NCBI GenBank assembly: GCA_020809705.1
Contig: CP085834.1
Coordinates: 4,030,001 to 4,094,000, forward strand
Reading direction: 5' to 3'
Source: Calonectria ilicicola
Lineage: Eukaryota > Ascomycota > Sordariomycetes > Hypocreales > Nectriaceae
Length of the DNA stretch: 64,000 bases
Shown here: positions 50,118 through 61,705 of the stretch, in pieces
How positions within the stretch are numbered: position 1 is the stretch's first letter
Layout of the letters: each line of letters opens with the position of its first letter
Made by a program: the position numbers and the translations under genes
Notes under the pieces: model-generated
What the model saw: only the letters and a program-made list of their open reading frames with translations
Told to the model about the DNA's origin: nothing
Databases searched by the model: none

Positions 50118-50720
50118 TATTCCAGCATCAAGTACTTACGAGCCACCCTTTTCCATATGCTTCAGCGCGTATTTTGTCACTGCAAAACATCTGCTAGATG
50201 TTGCTGCGGAATGTACTCTCGACGTCGTCCAAGTTAATCTCCGCCATGTCATCGCACATCCTGTTTTGAGGCATTGTTGACAAGGACGTGGATCGCACCA
50301 AACTTGTCGACGTGTTGCTAGACGGCTTTGCGACAGGCCACACTTTCCATTAAATCGCCAGCTATGAGCAAACAATCTCGTCCTTCGTTCTGAACCAGCT
50401 CTTTCGTTTTCTCCGCGTCTCCCTGTTAGTCTGGAAGGTAGACAATACTGACATCGGCTCCCTCGCGGGCAAACAAAACGGCCACAGACCGACCGATGCC
50501 AGAGCTTTGTGTGATTAGAGAAGAAAGTCCACGCTTGGAGATAAACTTACTCTCCACCCGTAATGAAGGCTTTGGTCTTGCTCAACTTTTTCGCAGCCCG
50601 GTACTCATGAAACTGGTCCTTACCCTCAAGTTTTGTTGGTTAATTCTCCGGCAGCATATCCTTCTCATGATGGGGAACGTCATAATGGAAACATTGCTGC
50701 TTGTAAACATCCAATAACCC
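50118..50720 (-). pseudogene. Short-chain dehydrogenase/reductase pseudogene
   Basis: Read on the minus strand, it carries the N-terminal part of a YghA-like SDR: KLEGKDQFHEY, then AFITGG, an intron with GTAAGT and CTAAT (about 50,507-50,552), SSGIGRSVAVLFAREGADV, GDLMESV, and IHVLVNNASKQ. In-frame stops occur before the SDR core, after IVYLPD, after KAV, and after FRSNI; frame changes occur at about 50,259 and 50,192. After the segment ending HMEKGGS (50,136) a GTAAGT donor follows, but the Tyr-Lys catalytic exon is absent. So it lacks both the catalytic Ser/Tyr/Lys region and an open frame. It is related to, but clearly diverged from, the intact SDR at 56.2-57.2 kb on the same strand. Confidence 0.8.
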
Positions 50721-51418
50721 AATTGTTTGTCGTCACATTCCCGTGCATTTGCCTATATCGCCTCATCACCATGACGCCATCTGTGAGAAATCGGAATCAA
50801 GCACCGCAACGACTCTTGCCAAGCTGTCGGATCAACAGCTCTTAGCTCACCATTCAATCCCGGCCCGGTGAATTTGAACCTACAATGTCAGGGTCTGTGA
50901 TGCATCATGTCGTCATCGGAAGGACTCGAAGGATCATCACTTTCAAAATCATCCATCATGTTGCTTTGGTGGCCGTTCCATCCCCACAATTATGATTTGA
51001 CTTGACCAGTGAAGTTGCAAAATGCTAGGCTTTAATCTTTCTCGTAGTTAGATCCTGCCATCCCAAACATAGCGATAATCGGCCGCTCGCCCGAGTTGGG
51101 CCCTGAGGTTTCCAGCACGGAGTTTTTGTTCCTGGCCCAAGAGTGTTGTCCAACCTTAACTCGCGCCAAGGTTAGATCACTTGGCTGGGTTGATCACTCA
51201 TGAGGTGTTCACGGTACAGGTACAAGCCAAATTCGTAGCGTAGCTAGGCAGGACGCGGTGATCTTCGCGCATTGTGACGTCAGGTCTTACCGAGACTCTT
51301 GGCGACATTCCTTCAAATGCTGGTGAGTTTCCCTTCACCAATCTTTGATGAGAATTATAAGCACCGCAAATATTGGTAAATTCGACTATTGTTCAAACCG
51401 TTTCTTGAAAAAATCGAC
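50721..51418. other. Intergenic region, no gene recognised
   Basis: Promoter-side region of the HVA1-type gene. Nothing else can be supported. Confidence 0.5.
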
Positions 51419-51697
51419 ATGCCGCCCGAGGTTAAGGATAAGAAGTTGCGAAATATTCACGAGGGTGATAAAGTTTGGACTCCATTCCGGGGTGGAAAAC
51501 GACAGGGCGAAGTTGACAGAGTCGTCACGACTGAGAATGAGGCAAACGATGCCGATGTCAAGAACCCACCAAAGGTACAAGGTATCAAAATGACTCAAAG
51601 GTGGTGACTGATCCTAACTACCTAGGTCCTCTTTACCGATCAACATGGCCACGATGTTGCACATAATCCCAGTACCCTGGAACATCTACAGGAGTAA
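51419..51697 (+). CDS. HVA1-type TUDOR domain protein (75 aa)
   Basis: Two exons, 51,419-51,574 and 51,626-51,697, around a 51-nt GT-AG intron with branch site CCTAACT. The 75-aa product is a single domain of the hypervirulence-associated-protein TUDOR family (HVA1). It starts MPPEVKDKK, then EGDKVWTPFRGGKRQGEV, the hinge NPPKVLFTDQHGH and the end HNPSTLEHLQ. This length and architecture are standard for the family, and the intron lies in phase 0 after NPPK. The family name comes from a Cryptococcus phenotype; the molecular role is not established, though the fold suggests binding to a modified protein or nucleic acid. No signal peptide. Confidence 0.9.
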
Positions 51698-53521
51698 ATA
51701 TTTTCTTAGTGTGGGGGAGATTTTAAGGATGGACTACTCCAAAAATTTACTTCAGACTGGACTGAAATTATCAGTGCTAGTGGCCATGGTAATTAACTTG
51801 CATATTTAAAAAGAAAAAAAAGGCAGCTGAGCGCAGGCATACGACAACCTTGGGGCCAGGGGCTGGAAGTGGCATCGCACACGCGTCCTATGTATTTAGT
51901 TACGTATAATTGCTTCTCCTAGCAAACTAGCGATCAGTTCAACAAATTCGGGGCATATACCGCTTCCTTGATATCCTCACGTTGTTTATATACGTTCAGG
52001 AACTAATACCATAGAGGTCCCCGAGCCTTATCGAAAACCAATGTCGATAATGAAAGCACTATAAGGATCAGATTCAGAGAATAAAACATCACCGGAAAAT
52101 ACGCTCATAATTATCTCGTTGGATTAACCTCTACCTCTTTTCTACTCTGCCTCCCTAAGGTGGGACTTTTGAGATTGAAAAGGTCCATGAAAGAAGCGAA
52201 ATATCGACATGGGATGTCGCCTCTTTGGCTTCACTTCCATGGAAGCCATCCCTCTGAAGCTCCCACATGCAGGAGCTGCCCTTTTCCCGTTGGAATAATC
52301 TTGGAGTAAAGTCCAGAGTGGGCGCTCTCACGACTTATCAAAAAGAAGCGGCCGGTGCCCCTTGAAACTCCGTTTGTGATCTTGTGCGCAATCGGATTCA
52401 AGCCAGAGTCTTCTAGCATTAGCTCCAGGGACATATTCTAAAGGAGCTTAACCCCTTGCTTTGGAGACGCAAACCATAACATCGGCAACTGAGGGGGTAT
52501 AGGACCAGATAATTACTTGTCGTAGAGCAAGAGAGCTAGTTACTTAAGATTGTAGCAGCAGGGGCCAGCGGGATTGGGTCAGCAGACAGCGATTAACGGC
52601 CATGGAGTTGTGGCGAAGATGAGTTGTCAGCGAGAGAGCTAAAGCTTAGTTGGCAGTTCGGAGTTAACGCGATCTCTAAGTCCCCACCCATTGGACTTAA
52701 GCTCTCCAAAGGTCAATAGCCCACAGTTAAGATTATCATATAGAGGAGCCACTATAAGAACATTAACCTCCTATAATATCCAACAAGCGACAGCCCAAGT
52801 ACTAATAATAAGACCAGTATAAGAAGTAAGCCGAGAAGCTACAAATAATCAGCTATACGCCGGCGGGACTAGTTGCAGAGGGGTCACCTTAATCAGACGT
52901 GGACAGAAATGAAACGTGAGAGAAACCAATGAGTCTCTCGAAACGATGCTGGACCACTTATCACATTTTGTTCGCGGACTAAGACAGAACTCTCAAGCCT
53001 ATTCAATGTAGTCGGAATAGTAGTCGGAGTAGTGTGAGATGATCCAATGTCCTATTATGCTATGGAAGCAAGTCTGGATGTATGCCGTGTATGGGCCATG
53101 TCGGGTTGATGAAGTCTAATCATAAGATTTGCTCTCACTTGGTTAGGAACTGGGTGATGAGCCTAAGGGCCAGCGTGGTGTTGATCCTCGCGCAGCCAGT
53201 TTGATGCAGTCATGATCTCTGACAACGTATGCGACTGGGAAATGGATATTCGGGGTCGGAGTTTTAGTTACAAGGAGACTATCATTCCGTTGATTCAGTT
53301 GTCCAATTAGATGCGTGATATACGTGACTGTCCCGAAGAACGTAACGTGACTGTGCAGCAACAGTGATTCAATTCAAAGCAGAAGACCTCATATATAAAT
53401 TCTACGCATCTAGTAATTTTAAGTAAACACTTCTGGCGGAAATATTTGTTAAATCTGCAGGACGGCGACAAGATTAAATGCCAGCTTTAGCCATAACCAA
53501 CAACTCAATTCACCGTATTAT
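51698..53521. other. Intergenic region, no gene recognised
   Basis: A minus-strand open frame at 52,231-52,434 (67 codons) and one at 53,143-53,361 (72 codons) have plausible composition but no recognised domain, and I do not call them. Around 52,780-52,830 the sequence is locally AT-rich. No repeat or RNA gene seen. Confidence 0.45.
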
Positions 53522-54032
53522 CTAGTATTTCCGGTGCAAACCGCCAGTATCGCCCGTATCGTGAATAGAGTTCGGGACCGCACGTTCAACGCTCTCGGGG
53601 AGCTTCTCCTGTAGCTTTTGAGGCACAATAGATGCTTTACCTCCATCCTTTGCATGAGTTCTGTTGGTGGACTGGTTGGACTCAGAGGCAGTAGGGCGGA
53701 CCTTTAGAAAATTAGTTATGATAATTGGTATGTGAAGGTGGCTGTTATACTGAAGCAGGTGTACCCCAGTCTTGACCTCGAGATGATTCATCTTTGGCAT
53801 TCACAGGAAGCTTGGAATGCTCAGCGGAATTGGAGGACCCCTGAACGGCGTCTTCTCGCGCAGTGGTATCGGGCGCTCGCTCTTCTGGATGCCGAGACGA
53901 TTCATCTTTTGCACTCACGTCAAGCTTTGAATGCCCTGTGGAATTGGGAGCCTTCTGGCCGACCCCTTCTCGTGTGGTCTGGTCCAATTCCGACATGACG
54001 GTGGATGATTCGGAGGTGATGGGAAGCGACAT
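53522..54032 (-). CDS. Small hydrophilic hypothetical protein with internal duplication (153 aa)
   Basis: Two exons on the minus strand: 53,751-54,032 (94 codons) and 53,522-53,701 (59 codons plus stop). The 49-nt intron has a GTATAA donor and TTCTAAAG acceptor and keeps the frame (phase 0). An in-frame stop lies just upstream of the chosen ATG. The protein is polar and probably disordered. It contains a 38-residue tandem duplication, recognisable by HSKLDVSAKDESSRHPEERA and HSKLPVNAKDESSRG; at DNA level the period is 114 bp. The C-terminus (KLQEKLPESVERAVPNSIHD, then TG) has the look of a conserved fungal tail in which LPE.VE..VP..IHDTG recurs. Head-to-head with the dead sugar permease. Function unknown. 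Confidence 0.6.
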
Positions 54033-54389
54033 AGCTCTGGGATTGAACGTTAAGATTGGGGACTACTTGGCCTTTTGAGAAGGAAATGCAAGCATTTTAT
54101 GTCAATTTCAATATGAACGTGATGTACCTTAGGCGTCATGCTTTATAAAGAGTCGATCCTGCCTAATAAGGCACATGTAGAAATTTCACTGCTTGCGTAC
54201 CTAGTCTTCGTGCTGTCAAGCCGTCATTATGAGAGCATGGAAATGCACAAGTGAATCAACATCTTAAGCTTGGTTGTACGGATGTAGAAGTTTTTGGGGG
54301 AATTTTAAGAGGATTGATTGGCTCCAGCAGAGGATCACGTATTGTTGCCATCATTGACATGATGTGTGACGTCAGAGGCCTAGTTGCAT

Positions 54390-55862
54390 GTGCGAATGGA
54401 GGAAGGGAGCATGTACCTCGTACCACCGACTCCTTCTTCTCCCTGCCGCAGTTCCGGCAGAGGTTCGGCGAGCGCCTTGAGGACGGTGACTACCAGATCA
54501 CTTCTTCCTGGATGTCCGGCCTCAAGAATGGCGTCCAGGTTGGCCAGATCCTGGGGCTTATGGCAGCCGGCAACATCGCCGAGAGATACGGCTACAAGAA
54601 AACCATCCTCAGGTCCCTGATGATACCTATCGGCTTTATTTTCATCTTCTTCTTTGCCTCACATATTGCCATGCTCTTCGCTGCTGGCGTTCTGTGTGGT
54701 CTTCCTTGGGTATGTGGATTTTGTCCACACTCCCCTCATATAACCATTAAAAATTAAGATATATTTCGCTGACCTTGTTTTCTTAGGGCGCTTTCCAAAC
54801 CCTCACGACGACTTACGCTGCTGATGTGACCCCAATCCCGCTGCGACCTGTCCTCACGACCTACGTTAACATGTGTTGGGTGATGGGTCAGCTTATGAGC
54901 TCAGCTGTCCTGCGCGGTCTCATCAACCGCCAGGACAACTGGGCGTGGCGTGTCCCCTATGCTATCCAATGGGTGTTTCCTCCCCCCATCATTGGCGTTC
55001 TCCTTGCCCCCGAGAGTCCCGCCTGGCTTGTTCGCAAGGGGCGACTCGACGATGCAAGGAAGGCTCTGAGACGGCTGGCTAGTGCGTCATCCGACGAGGA
55101 AATCAACAACACGGTGGCCATGATCGCTTACACGGACCAGATGGAAAAGGAGTCGGTGGAAGGCGTCTCGTACTTGGATTGCTTCAGGGGCACTAACCTG
55201 CGCCGCACGGAGATTGCCTGCATGGTCTGGGCTGCTCAAGTTCTGTGTGGTATCTGGTTTGGCGGTAATGTGATTTACTTCCTCCAGCAGGCCGGTTTCG
55301 ATCCCACCAGGTCATTCGATTTCGGTATCGGCACGAGCGGCCTCGCGCTTGCGGGCACCACCGGGGCCTGGTTCCTACTCCCACACGTCGGGCGCCGCAG
55401 ACTCTATCTCGTTGGTCTGAGCGTTATGCTTCTCATCCTGCTGACAGTGGCTTTCATGGGCATCCCGGCCCGCATGGATGCCATTGGTTGGGCCTCCGGC
55501 GCCCTGATGATGGTTTTCGTCGTTACTTATGATCTTACCGTTGGCCCAATTTGCTATTGTCTGGTGGCGGAGATTCCTACCACCCGCCTTCGCATTAAGA
55601 CTGCGGTCTTGGCCCGCAACACGTACAACGTTGTCAGTATCGCGGCCAACTTCCTGAACCCTCCTATCCTCAACCCCGGAGCCTGGAACCTCCGTGGCAA
55701 GGGGGTTCATCTGGGCTGTGCCCTGCGCCGCAACTCTCATCTGGACCTTCTTCCGCCTGCCGGAAACAAAGGGACGCGCGATCTCGGAGTTGGACAATCT
55801 TGTTCACCAGGCGTGTTAGCGCCAGGAATTTCGCCAAGGAGAAGATTGCAATCTTGGAGTAG
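54390..55862 (+). pseudogene. MFS sugar transporter (alpha-glucoside permease type), degraded
   Basis: Member of the SP family of H+/sugar symporters by FFSLPQFRQRFGERLEDGDYQI (split here: FFSLPQFRQRFG, ERLEDGDYQI), PESPAWLVRKGR, VGRRRLYLVG and AEIPTTRLRIKT. A 77-nt GT-AG intron spans 54,710-54,786. Three lesions are visible. Upstream of FFSLPQF the first transmembrane segment and N-terminus are replaced by unrelated sequence. Near 55,699-55,705 the frame shifts by +1 inside the last membrane helix region; the correct reading then gives FFRLPETKGRAISELD. Near 55,799 a second +1 shift precedes the usual tail (RVSARNFAKEK), with a stop at 55,860-55,862. The open frame itself continues in the wrong phase to 56,010. 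The shifts could be assembly errors; the missing N-terminus argues for a real pseudogene. Confidence 0.8.
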
Positions 55863-56157
55863 GGTCATGAAGTCAAATCGAAGGATGAGAAACCTTTGGC
55901 CTGATGGGGGGTTATCTCTAAGCTTTCTAACTATGCTTCTTCATGGTTTGGGCTTTGCGAACCCGGCATTGGGGCTAAATGCAAGTCATTTGACTCAGTT
56001 TATTATTTAATGCAAACGTTACCTCCATTCAATAACAGCACTCAAATGTTCGTACCTTGCCTTTCCTTGCATCAAGACTCTTATCGGTTGCCGGCTTAGT
56101 GGTGCCTATACGCTTCCTCGCACCGGGGAACTGATTGTCAACCAGTGGCTATGTAGA

Positions 56158-57154
56158 TTAACCATTGACAATGATGCCCCCATTGGGATGCAGAGTCTGT
56201 CCACTCATAAAAGCACTCTCCTTGGATGCGAGGAATACATAACTCGTAGCAATTTCACTCGGCTGTCCCACTCTATCCATCGGCGTCCAATTTCCTAACC
56301 CGTAACCCTTTTGACTCTGTTCGCTTACTCCCGTGGCCACAAGTGGCGTCCACACTGGCCCGGCGGCAACTGCGTTGACGCGAATACCCTTCTTGACCAG
56401 CTGATTGGAGAGTGCACGAGTGAAGGCAACCACGGCGCCCTTGCTCGTCGCATAGTCCAGTCGGCTGGGGACGCCGATGTAGGAGTCCACTGACGCACTG
56501 TTGATGATCACGCCGCCCTTGGGCAAATGTGGCAGCACGTACTTAGCAAGATGGAAGTACGAGTCCAAATTGACGCGGAAAGTGGACGCCCACTGCTCCC
56601 TGTTGCCACGTCGTTTGTTATAAATATGCCCGTGTGAAAGGCTGGTTGATGGATACTCACTCGGAAATGTCACAAATATCTCCTTGCTCCCGCCTGGTAC
56701 CGGCGTTATTAACCAAGATATCGATTCCACCGAGCGCGTCCACAGCCCGCTTTACGACATCCTTGCAGTTGATCGACTGGGCCAGGTCGCTGGGGAAAAG
56801 GATGACCTCCCCGCCGTTCTTCTCTACCTGGACCTTGGTGTGCTGTGCGTCCTCCTCTTCGGACGGGAGGTAGACAATGGCCACCGTGGCGCCCTCCATA
56901 GCGAACAGGATGGCTACAGCACGGCCGATGCCGGAGTCTCCTCCGGTGACAAGAGCTTTCTTCCCCGCGAGCCTACCCGAAGGCGTGTACACGATGTCTT
57001 CGCCTTCAGATGGTAGATGAACCTTTCGCGGCTTAGGCTCCATGTCTCGCTCGAGGCCGGTGTTGACGGGCTGTTCGGTGTTCTTTCTTGGGTCCATGCT
57101 GGGATGCGTGACCTTGTGGAGGGTTTCTTTGGCAGTCTCTTTGGCAGAGTCCAT
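56158..57154 (-). CDS. Short-chain dehydrogenase/reductase, YghA-like (311 aa)
   Basis: NAD(P)-dependent oxidoreductase of the classical SDR fold with an N-terminal extension, as in bacterial YghA and fungal glucose/ribitol-dehydrogenase-like proteins. Two exons on the minus strand: 56,661-57,154 and 56,158-56,599, with a 61-nt GTGAGT...CAACAG intron; the splice restores DISEEQWASTF. The coenzyme motif TGGDSGIG is at 70-77 and NNAG at 149-152. The catalytic tetrad is N175, S201, Y214 and K218 (YATSK), all present, and the usual PVWTPL follows. No signal peptide, so probably cytosolic. The exact substrate is unknown. A dead relative lies 6 kb away on the same strand. The spacer to the divergent MFS gene at 58.7 kb is 1.5 kb. 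Confidence 0.92.
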
Positions 57155-58656
57155 GTTTGCGTTTTCGGCGCTACTTCTCGGAGTTTGTCCTCTTATCTCC
57201 TAGTTGGAAGATTGCACTGCGTAAGTTCTTTTCTATCCTGTGAAATACGGCTCCTTTTGTATGTTAAGGAAGCTTACCTGTTACTAGTGCAGGGGCTTGA
57301 TTGGTCATTTTCCTCGCATTAAAGGTAATCATTCTTTTGTAGTGAATCCGTCATAATCGTCATAGACCAATATTAGGTTTTGATTTCCCCTCCAGAGCGG
57401 GCTTCCTTTCTTGCAATGTCTACCTCGACCAGTTGATATGCTGTAAGGGCAGCGTAGCGAATGAGATAGAAGTGCTCGGATCGTTGACATCAGATTCGCA
57501 CAATGAATGGCACGTCATTGCGGGGTATAAAGTCTCCGCAGGACACCACCAACAAGGCTCCGTAATTTGGATGGCGAACCCCGATTCTTCACTGTCGCCT
57601 CATACCTTGGCCCAGCATACCCTGATGAAAGCAGGCCAAGAAACGACCAGATCATTAAATGGTTCATAGGGAGACTTGGTCGTGGCAATTGGTGCATGCC
57701 CTTTGGGTGCTTGGCGCAGGCAGACCGAGGTAACAACACCGACTCCGCCGGGTAGCTATTATACCCGTGGCATATGTCCAACACTGTGCGAAGGGAGACA
57801 GGCCGTTGTGGACTTGGTGGATATCGAGTGGATTGCTACGGATAAGCCGGCAGTCTCCTCGTTGACGTGTCTCAGTATCTACTCTAAGATGGCATTATCA
57901 GTCAATCAGAGCGAAAGATTGCGACAATATTTGTGAGTGCAATGATGACGCGATCCTGAGGTGATATCCTGACTGACACGGAGAAACCCCCTCGCATTGT
58001 GGCAATGAATGCAACGTACTACGGCATCGATGGCATCATGTCTACGCCTGGTATTGCGAAACCGATGTTCTCCATGACCAAGCTCACAGTATTTGTCAAG
58101 CCCGGGAGGCCTCGCATAGTTCGAAGCCGAAAGAAGTGTACTGTACCTACCTCGATATTATCGATGCGTCGATGTATCAACGTGTTAGTTTTAGAAGCTA
58201 TTCAGAAGCATCGATACTCGATATTAGGCTGTTCACCCCCAACCATCGTGGCTTGGTATACCGATACCTCTTGTCGTAAGTCTGTTTTAAAATAATCTAG
58301 ACATAGCCTGAGGTGACCTTTGACAACCGAATTCTAGCTCGTTGTTGCATATCAAGCTCTATTCTGTAGGAGAATGAGGATACCGGGGAGATGCAGGGAC
58401 GTCAACGTGAGAAGAAGTATTGAGGTTGATGTTTGGATAAGTTCCAACCACTTGTAGTGATGACGAAGTTCGACGTCAATGACATCTCACCGCGTTCTGA
58501 CGTCATGATATCCTCCTCACCACAACACTCCACAAATAATTATTTACTAGCTCTGCACAGTCTCTGATCCTCATTAGAAACATTTCTGAAATCACAATTG
58601 GGCTGTGATTACAAAGCATTCTTCCTTTGTTCTTTTGTTACGAGAGAACCTTCACT
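57155..58656. other. Intergenic region between divergent SDR and MFS genes
   Basis: No gene supported. The first part is the SDR promoter side, the last ~300 bp that of the MFS gene. A cluster of ATCGAT/TCGATA words forms a loose inverted repeat at 58,150-58,230. Confidence 0.5.
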
Positions 58657-60312
58657 ATGTGGTCTTTCGTACAACGCCGCCAGGTCGCCAAACAGGTGAA
58701 GCTTGACCACGGAAAAGACCTAGCGTACCTTGAGAAAGGTAGAACATTGCGTCAACGAGAACGACTCAATCTTTCGCCCATTACCGAGAGACAGACTAAG
58801 AAACAGAACCGCCAAGGCAATCCTGGACAAAGTGACCGTGACCTCATCCTAGTGCGCAGTGAGGGAGACGATGACCCTCTAAATCCACTGAACTGGACAG
58901 TTCACAGGAGAATGGCGAACATTTTCATCTTATGTTTCCTCGTCTTTACCCAAGCATGGGCTGGTGCTGCAGGGTCTATGGGTGACATGGCCGCCAGCCA
59001 AGAATTCCATGTCAGCAAAGTTGCCGAGAACTTGGCGACAGCTGTTTATCTCTTCGGTGTTGGAACTGGCGCGCTCTTTGCTGGCCCAATGTCAGAAACC
59101 GTGGGGAGAAACCCAACCTATCTAGCGGCAACTGCCTGCTACCTTTGCTTCGTTCTTGGTTCTGCGTTAACGCCCACATTCAGTGGCCAAATCGTATGCC
59201 GATACTTTGTGGGTTTATCTGCCAGTGCTACGCTCACCATCAACGGCGCGAGCGTGAATGACCAGTTCCGCCCGGTCAAGAGAGCCTTGGTCTTTCCAAT
59301 CGTTGCTTGGGCGAATGTGTCAGGTAAGCCAACCTTGAAATTGGTCCTTTTGGTTTACTGACTGATTTGCTTCTTAGCCCCCGTTATTGCACCTATAGCA
59401 GGTGGCTGGATCGTCTCTAACCCTAAGCTCGGCTGGCGTTGGACAGAGTGGGTGACGTTGATGATATCCGGGGCAGCTTTCATCGTCGCCCTGTTGTTTC
59501 TTCCTGAAACGTACTTCCCCCTTCTCTTGGACTGGAAAGCGAAGGAACTTCGTCGAACCACTGGAGACAAACGGTACTCCTCTGAGCATTCGCGGAGGGC
59601 GTCATTCTGGAAGCAGCTACGTCAGACTCTACCGCTACCAGCGGCCTTCTTCCGGACCGAGCCAGTTATCATAGTTCTTGGGCTCTACCTGATCCTACTC
59701 TACATTCTACTTTTCACTTTCCTCTCGGGGTTTGACTACATCTTTAAAGAAACCTACGGGCTACTACCTGAAATCCAAGGCTCCTGTTTCGCCTCTAATG
59801 CCGCTGGCTCAACTGCGTTCGCCTTTGGCACTCCCGGCCTGTACAGTTGGGCACGCTGGCACACGAAATTCGTCCGAGGGGCTCCTTTGAAACCAGAGTT
59901 CAGACTCTGGCCTGCGATCGTCACTGCCCCATTACTTCCCATTTCTCTATTCTGGCTTGGCTGGAGCAACTACCCAAGTATATCGAAATGGAGTGGTCTC
60001 GGCGCTTGTTTTGTGTTTGGCGTCGTATTAACGGCTACGTATGTTAGTAGCTATGAGTATATCACCGATAGCTACGGAGACCATTCTGCTATTGCGCTTG
60101 CCAGCATTACGATGGCGCGGTACTTGGGTGCAGGTGGTATGGTCATGGCGGCACGTCCTATGTATGAAGGAATCGGAGTTTACTGGGCTATGACTCTCTT
60201 GGGCTGTATTGCTGTTTTATTAGCCCCGGCACCGCTTCTGTTTTGGTTATATGGACCCAAGCTTCGGAAAAAGAGTCCTTACGCAATGACAGGAGTGCAC
60301 CGCGAAAGCTAG
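58657..60312 (+). CDS. MFS transporter, DHA1 (drug:H+ antiporter) type, 533 aa
   Basis: Two exons, 58,657-59,323 and 59,378-60,312, separated by a 54-nt GTAAGC...TTCTTAG intron whose removal gives NVSAPVIAPIAGGW. The N-terminal ~85 residues are cytosolic and end in DPLNPLNW (73-80), the hallmark of fungal 12-TM DHA1 pumps (polyamine, fluconazole and toxin efflux relatives). The A-like loop motif GPMSETVGR is at 143-151. The rest shows alternating hydrophobic helices with the usual FFRTEPVIIVLGLYLILLYI after the central loop (only short part quoted), and a late RYLGAGGMVM. It sits at the plasma membrane by family. No stops or shifts. The first ATG, in a suitable context, is chosen; a longer frame upstream starts without ATG. 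Substrate unknown. Confidence 0.92.
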
Positions 60313-61269
60313 TTTATTTTATCATGGAAGGTTCAATTGAGGGTTAGCATTGCAGCGGCTGCGAGGCGGGCTTTTTAAGTTACTTTGATGGTAATGAGTG
60401 TATGGAGTAAACTCAACATTCAACTGTCAACATCCCAATGCTATCGGCTTGATGTGGCAAGCTCGACCAAACCGTGGAACCGCTGCTTATGGCTTCGATT
60501 AGCCACTGTGAAAAAAAAAACCCCCTTCGGGCTGTATGAATCTACCCTTAAGGGGCGAACTTCTCAGTGTGTATGAAAAATTAGGTGTGGTTGCAAACTA
60601 CAGTGACGTCTTACCAGGACACCAGCATCGATCAATACGGTTTTCGATTCCTATCCTTAGGACTACCAGAGGTCTGCAGCTATCGATGTAGTGGAGGCGT
60701 ACCATCCAAGTTGCTGCGAACATGGTCAAGAGTAAGTATACGGTCGCCGCGAAGCCCTAGTTCCAGAAAGCTTCGCAAAAGTTAAGAGTCCCTCTTCGGT
60801 TACGACACCGAGTGGGCTATATGGGTCAGCATCACCATTGGACTCGTGTACCAAACTCAACGAAGCTAGGCAGAGACAAAGCCATGGTTCGAGCGGGCTT
60901 ACGCTGGCGCACTCGGTGCTGATTGGGACGAAGAGGACGGCATCATTAGAGCGTTGACGAACGCACTTAAGCGACGTCATTTCTACTACCTATCTGATGA
61001 CGGCCGTCCCTTCAAATCGACATTCGGAATCATGGGTCTAACACCGTGGAGAGCTGGGGAACCCGTATATCTGGGAATGGTGTCAACGAGTCAAGCCGTG
61101 GGAATTGAAGCCGCAGCTAACTAGCCGATTTTTCCAGGCCTAGCATGTTAGCAAGTCCCTTTCCCTTCAGGCATTTTACGGCTTCTCAAAGCCAATTAGA
61201 TTGTCCGATTCTCCAGCTTGTGGTCTGAGGCGTCGAGGGGGCGCGGTCCAACAGATTGTGAAAGGTAGA
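60313..61269. other. Intergenic region with an unassigned ORF fragment
   Basis: A plus frame at about 60,870-61,124 (PWFERAYAGALGADWDEED, ALKRRHFYYLSDDGRP, GLTPWRAGEPVYL) has protein-like character and could be the decayed C-terminal end of a larger protein. A HET-like tail is one option, on the FY..DDGR pattern, but I am not confident. A run of 10 A followed by CCCCC lies at 60,511-60,525. Confidence 0.3.
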
Positions 61270-61329
61270 GATCGGGAGGGCTTCCGATGCTCTCCATAAC
61301 ATGATTGGAGAGGCAATGTGCCTTCGCTC

Positions 61330-61705
61330 GCCCTGCAACTAGGCGGTGGAAATGACTTCGAAGTCTCGAGTGATGCCTCCTTTGCCTAACAATTCCTTCG
61401 ATCGAAAGAGATCCCAAGCATACACGATGAAGCTATTCTGAGGAGCCATCGGATGGCGAGCAAATAAGCAAGAAACGGTGACTACGCCCACCACGGAGGC
61501 AGAGCTGTTGGCTTTCGATCAGGCCGCAAAAGGAGGGATGTTCGTATACCGGTTACTTAAGGAAAGCGGCCTCAACCACACAGCTATAAGCATAAGTGGG
61601 GGTACCTTGCACTTTTGCCACATGAAACATTCGCACAAACATCATATCATCGAACTTTCTCCAACACACGACACCACCTTGTAGGTACTAAAACTAAAGC
61701 AGTCT
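61330..61705 (+). pseudogene. Ty1/copia RNase H fragment
   Basis: The plus strand reads NNSFDRKRSQAYTMKLF, a stop, GAIGWRANKQETVTT, then PTTEAELLAFDQAAKGGMFV and YRLLKESGLN. This is the copia RNase H block (family pattern R.S..GY...L.GG...W.S.KQ.TV..ST.EAE..AL..A..E). A TGA interrupts it, and the sequence loses similarity after ESGLN; no LTR or other pol domain is nearby. Base composition is normal, so it escaped RIP or is too short for it. I consider the copia assignment firm, the ends approximate. Confidence 0.75.

Noticed and set aside
55375..55797. 140-codon minus-strand frame opposite the sugar permease
   Set aside because: Antisense shadow of the transporter exon.
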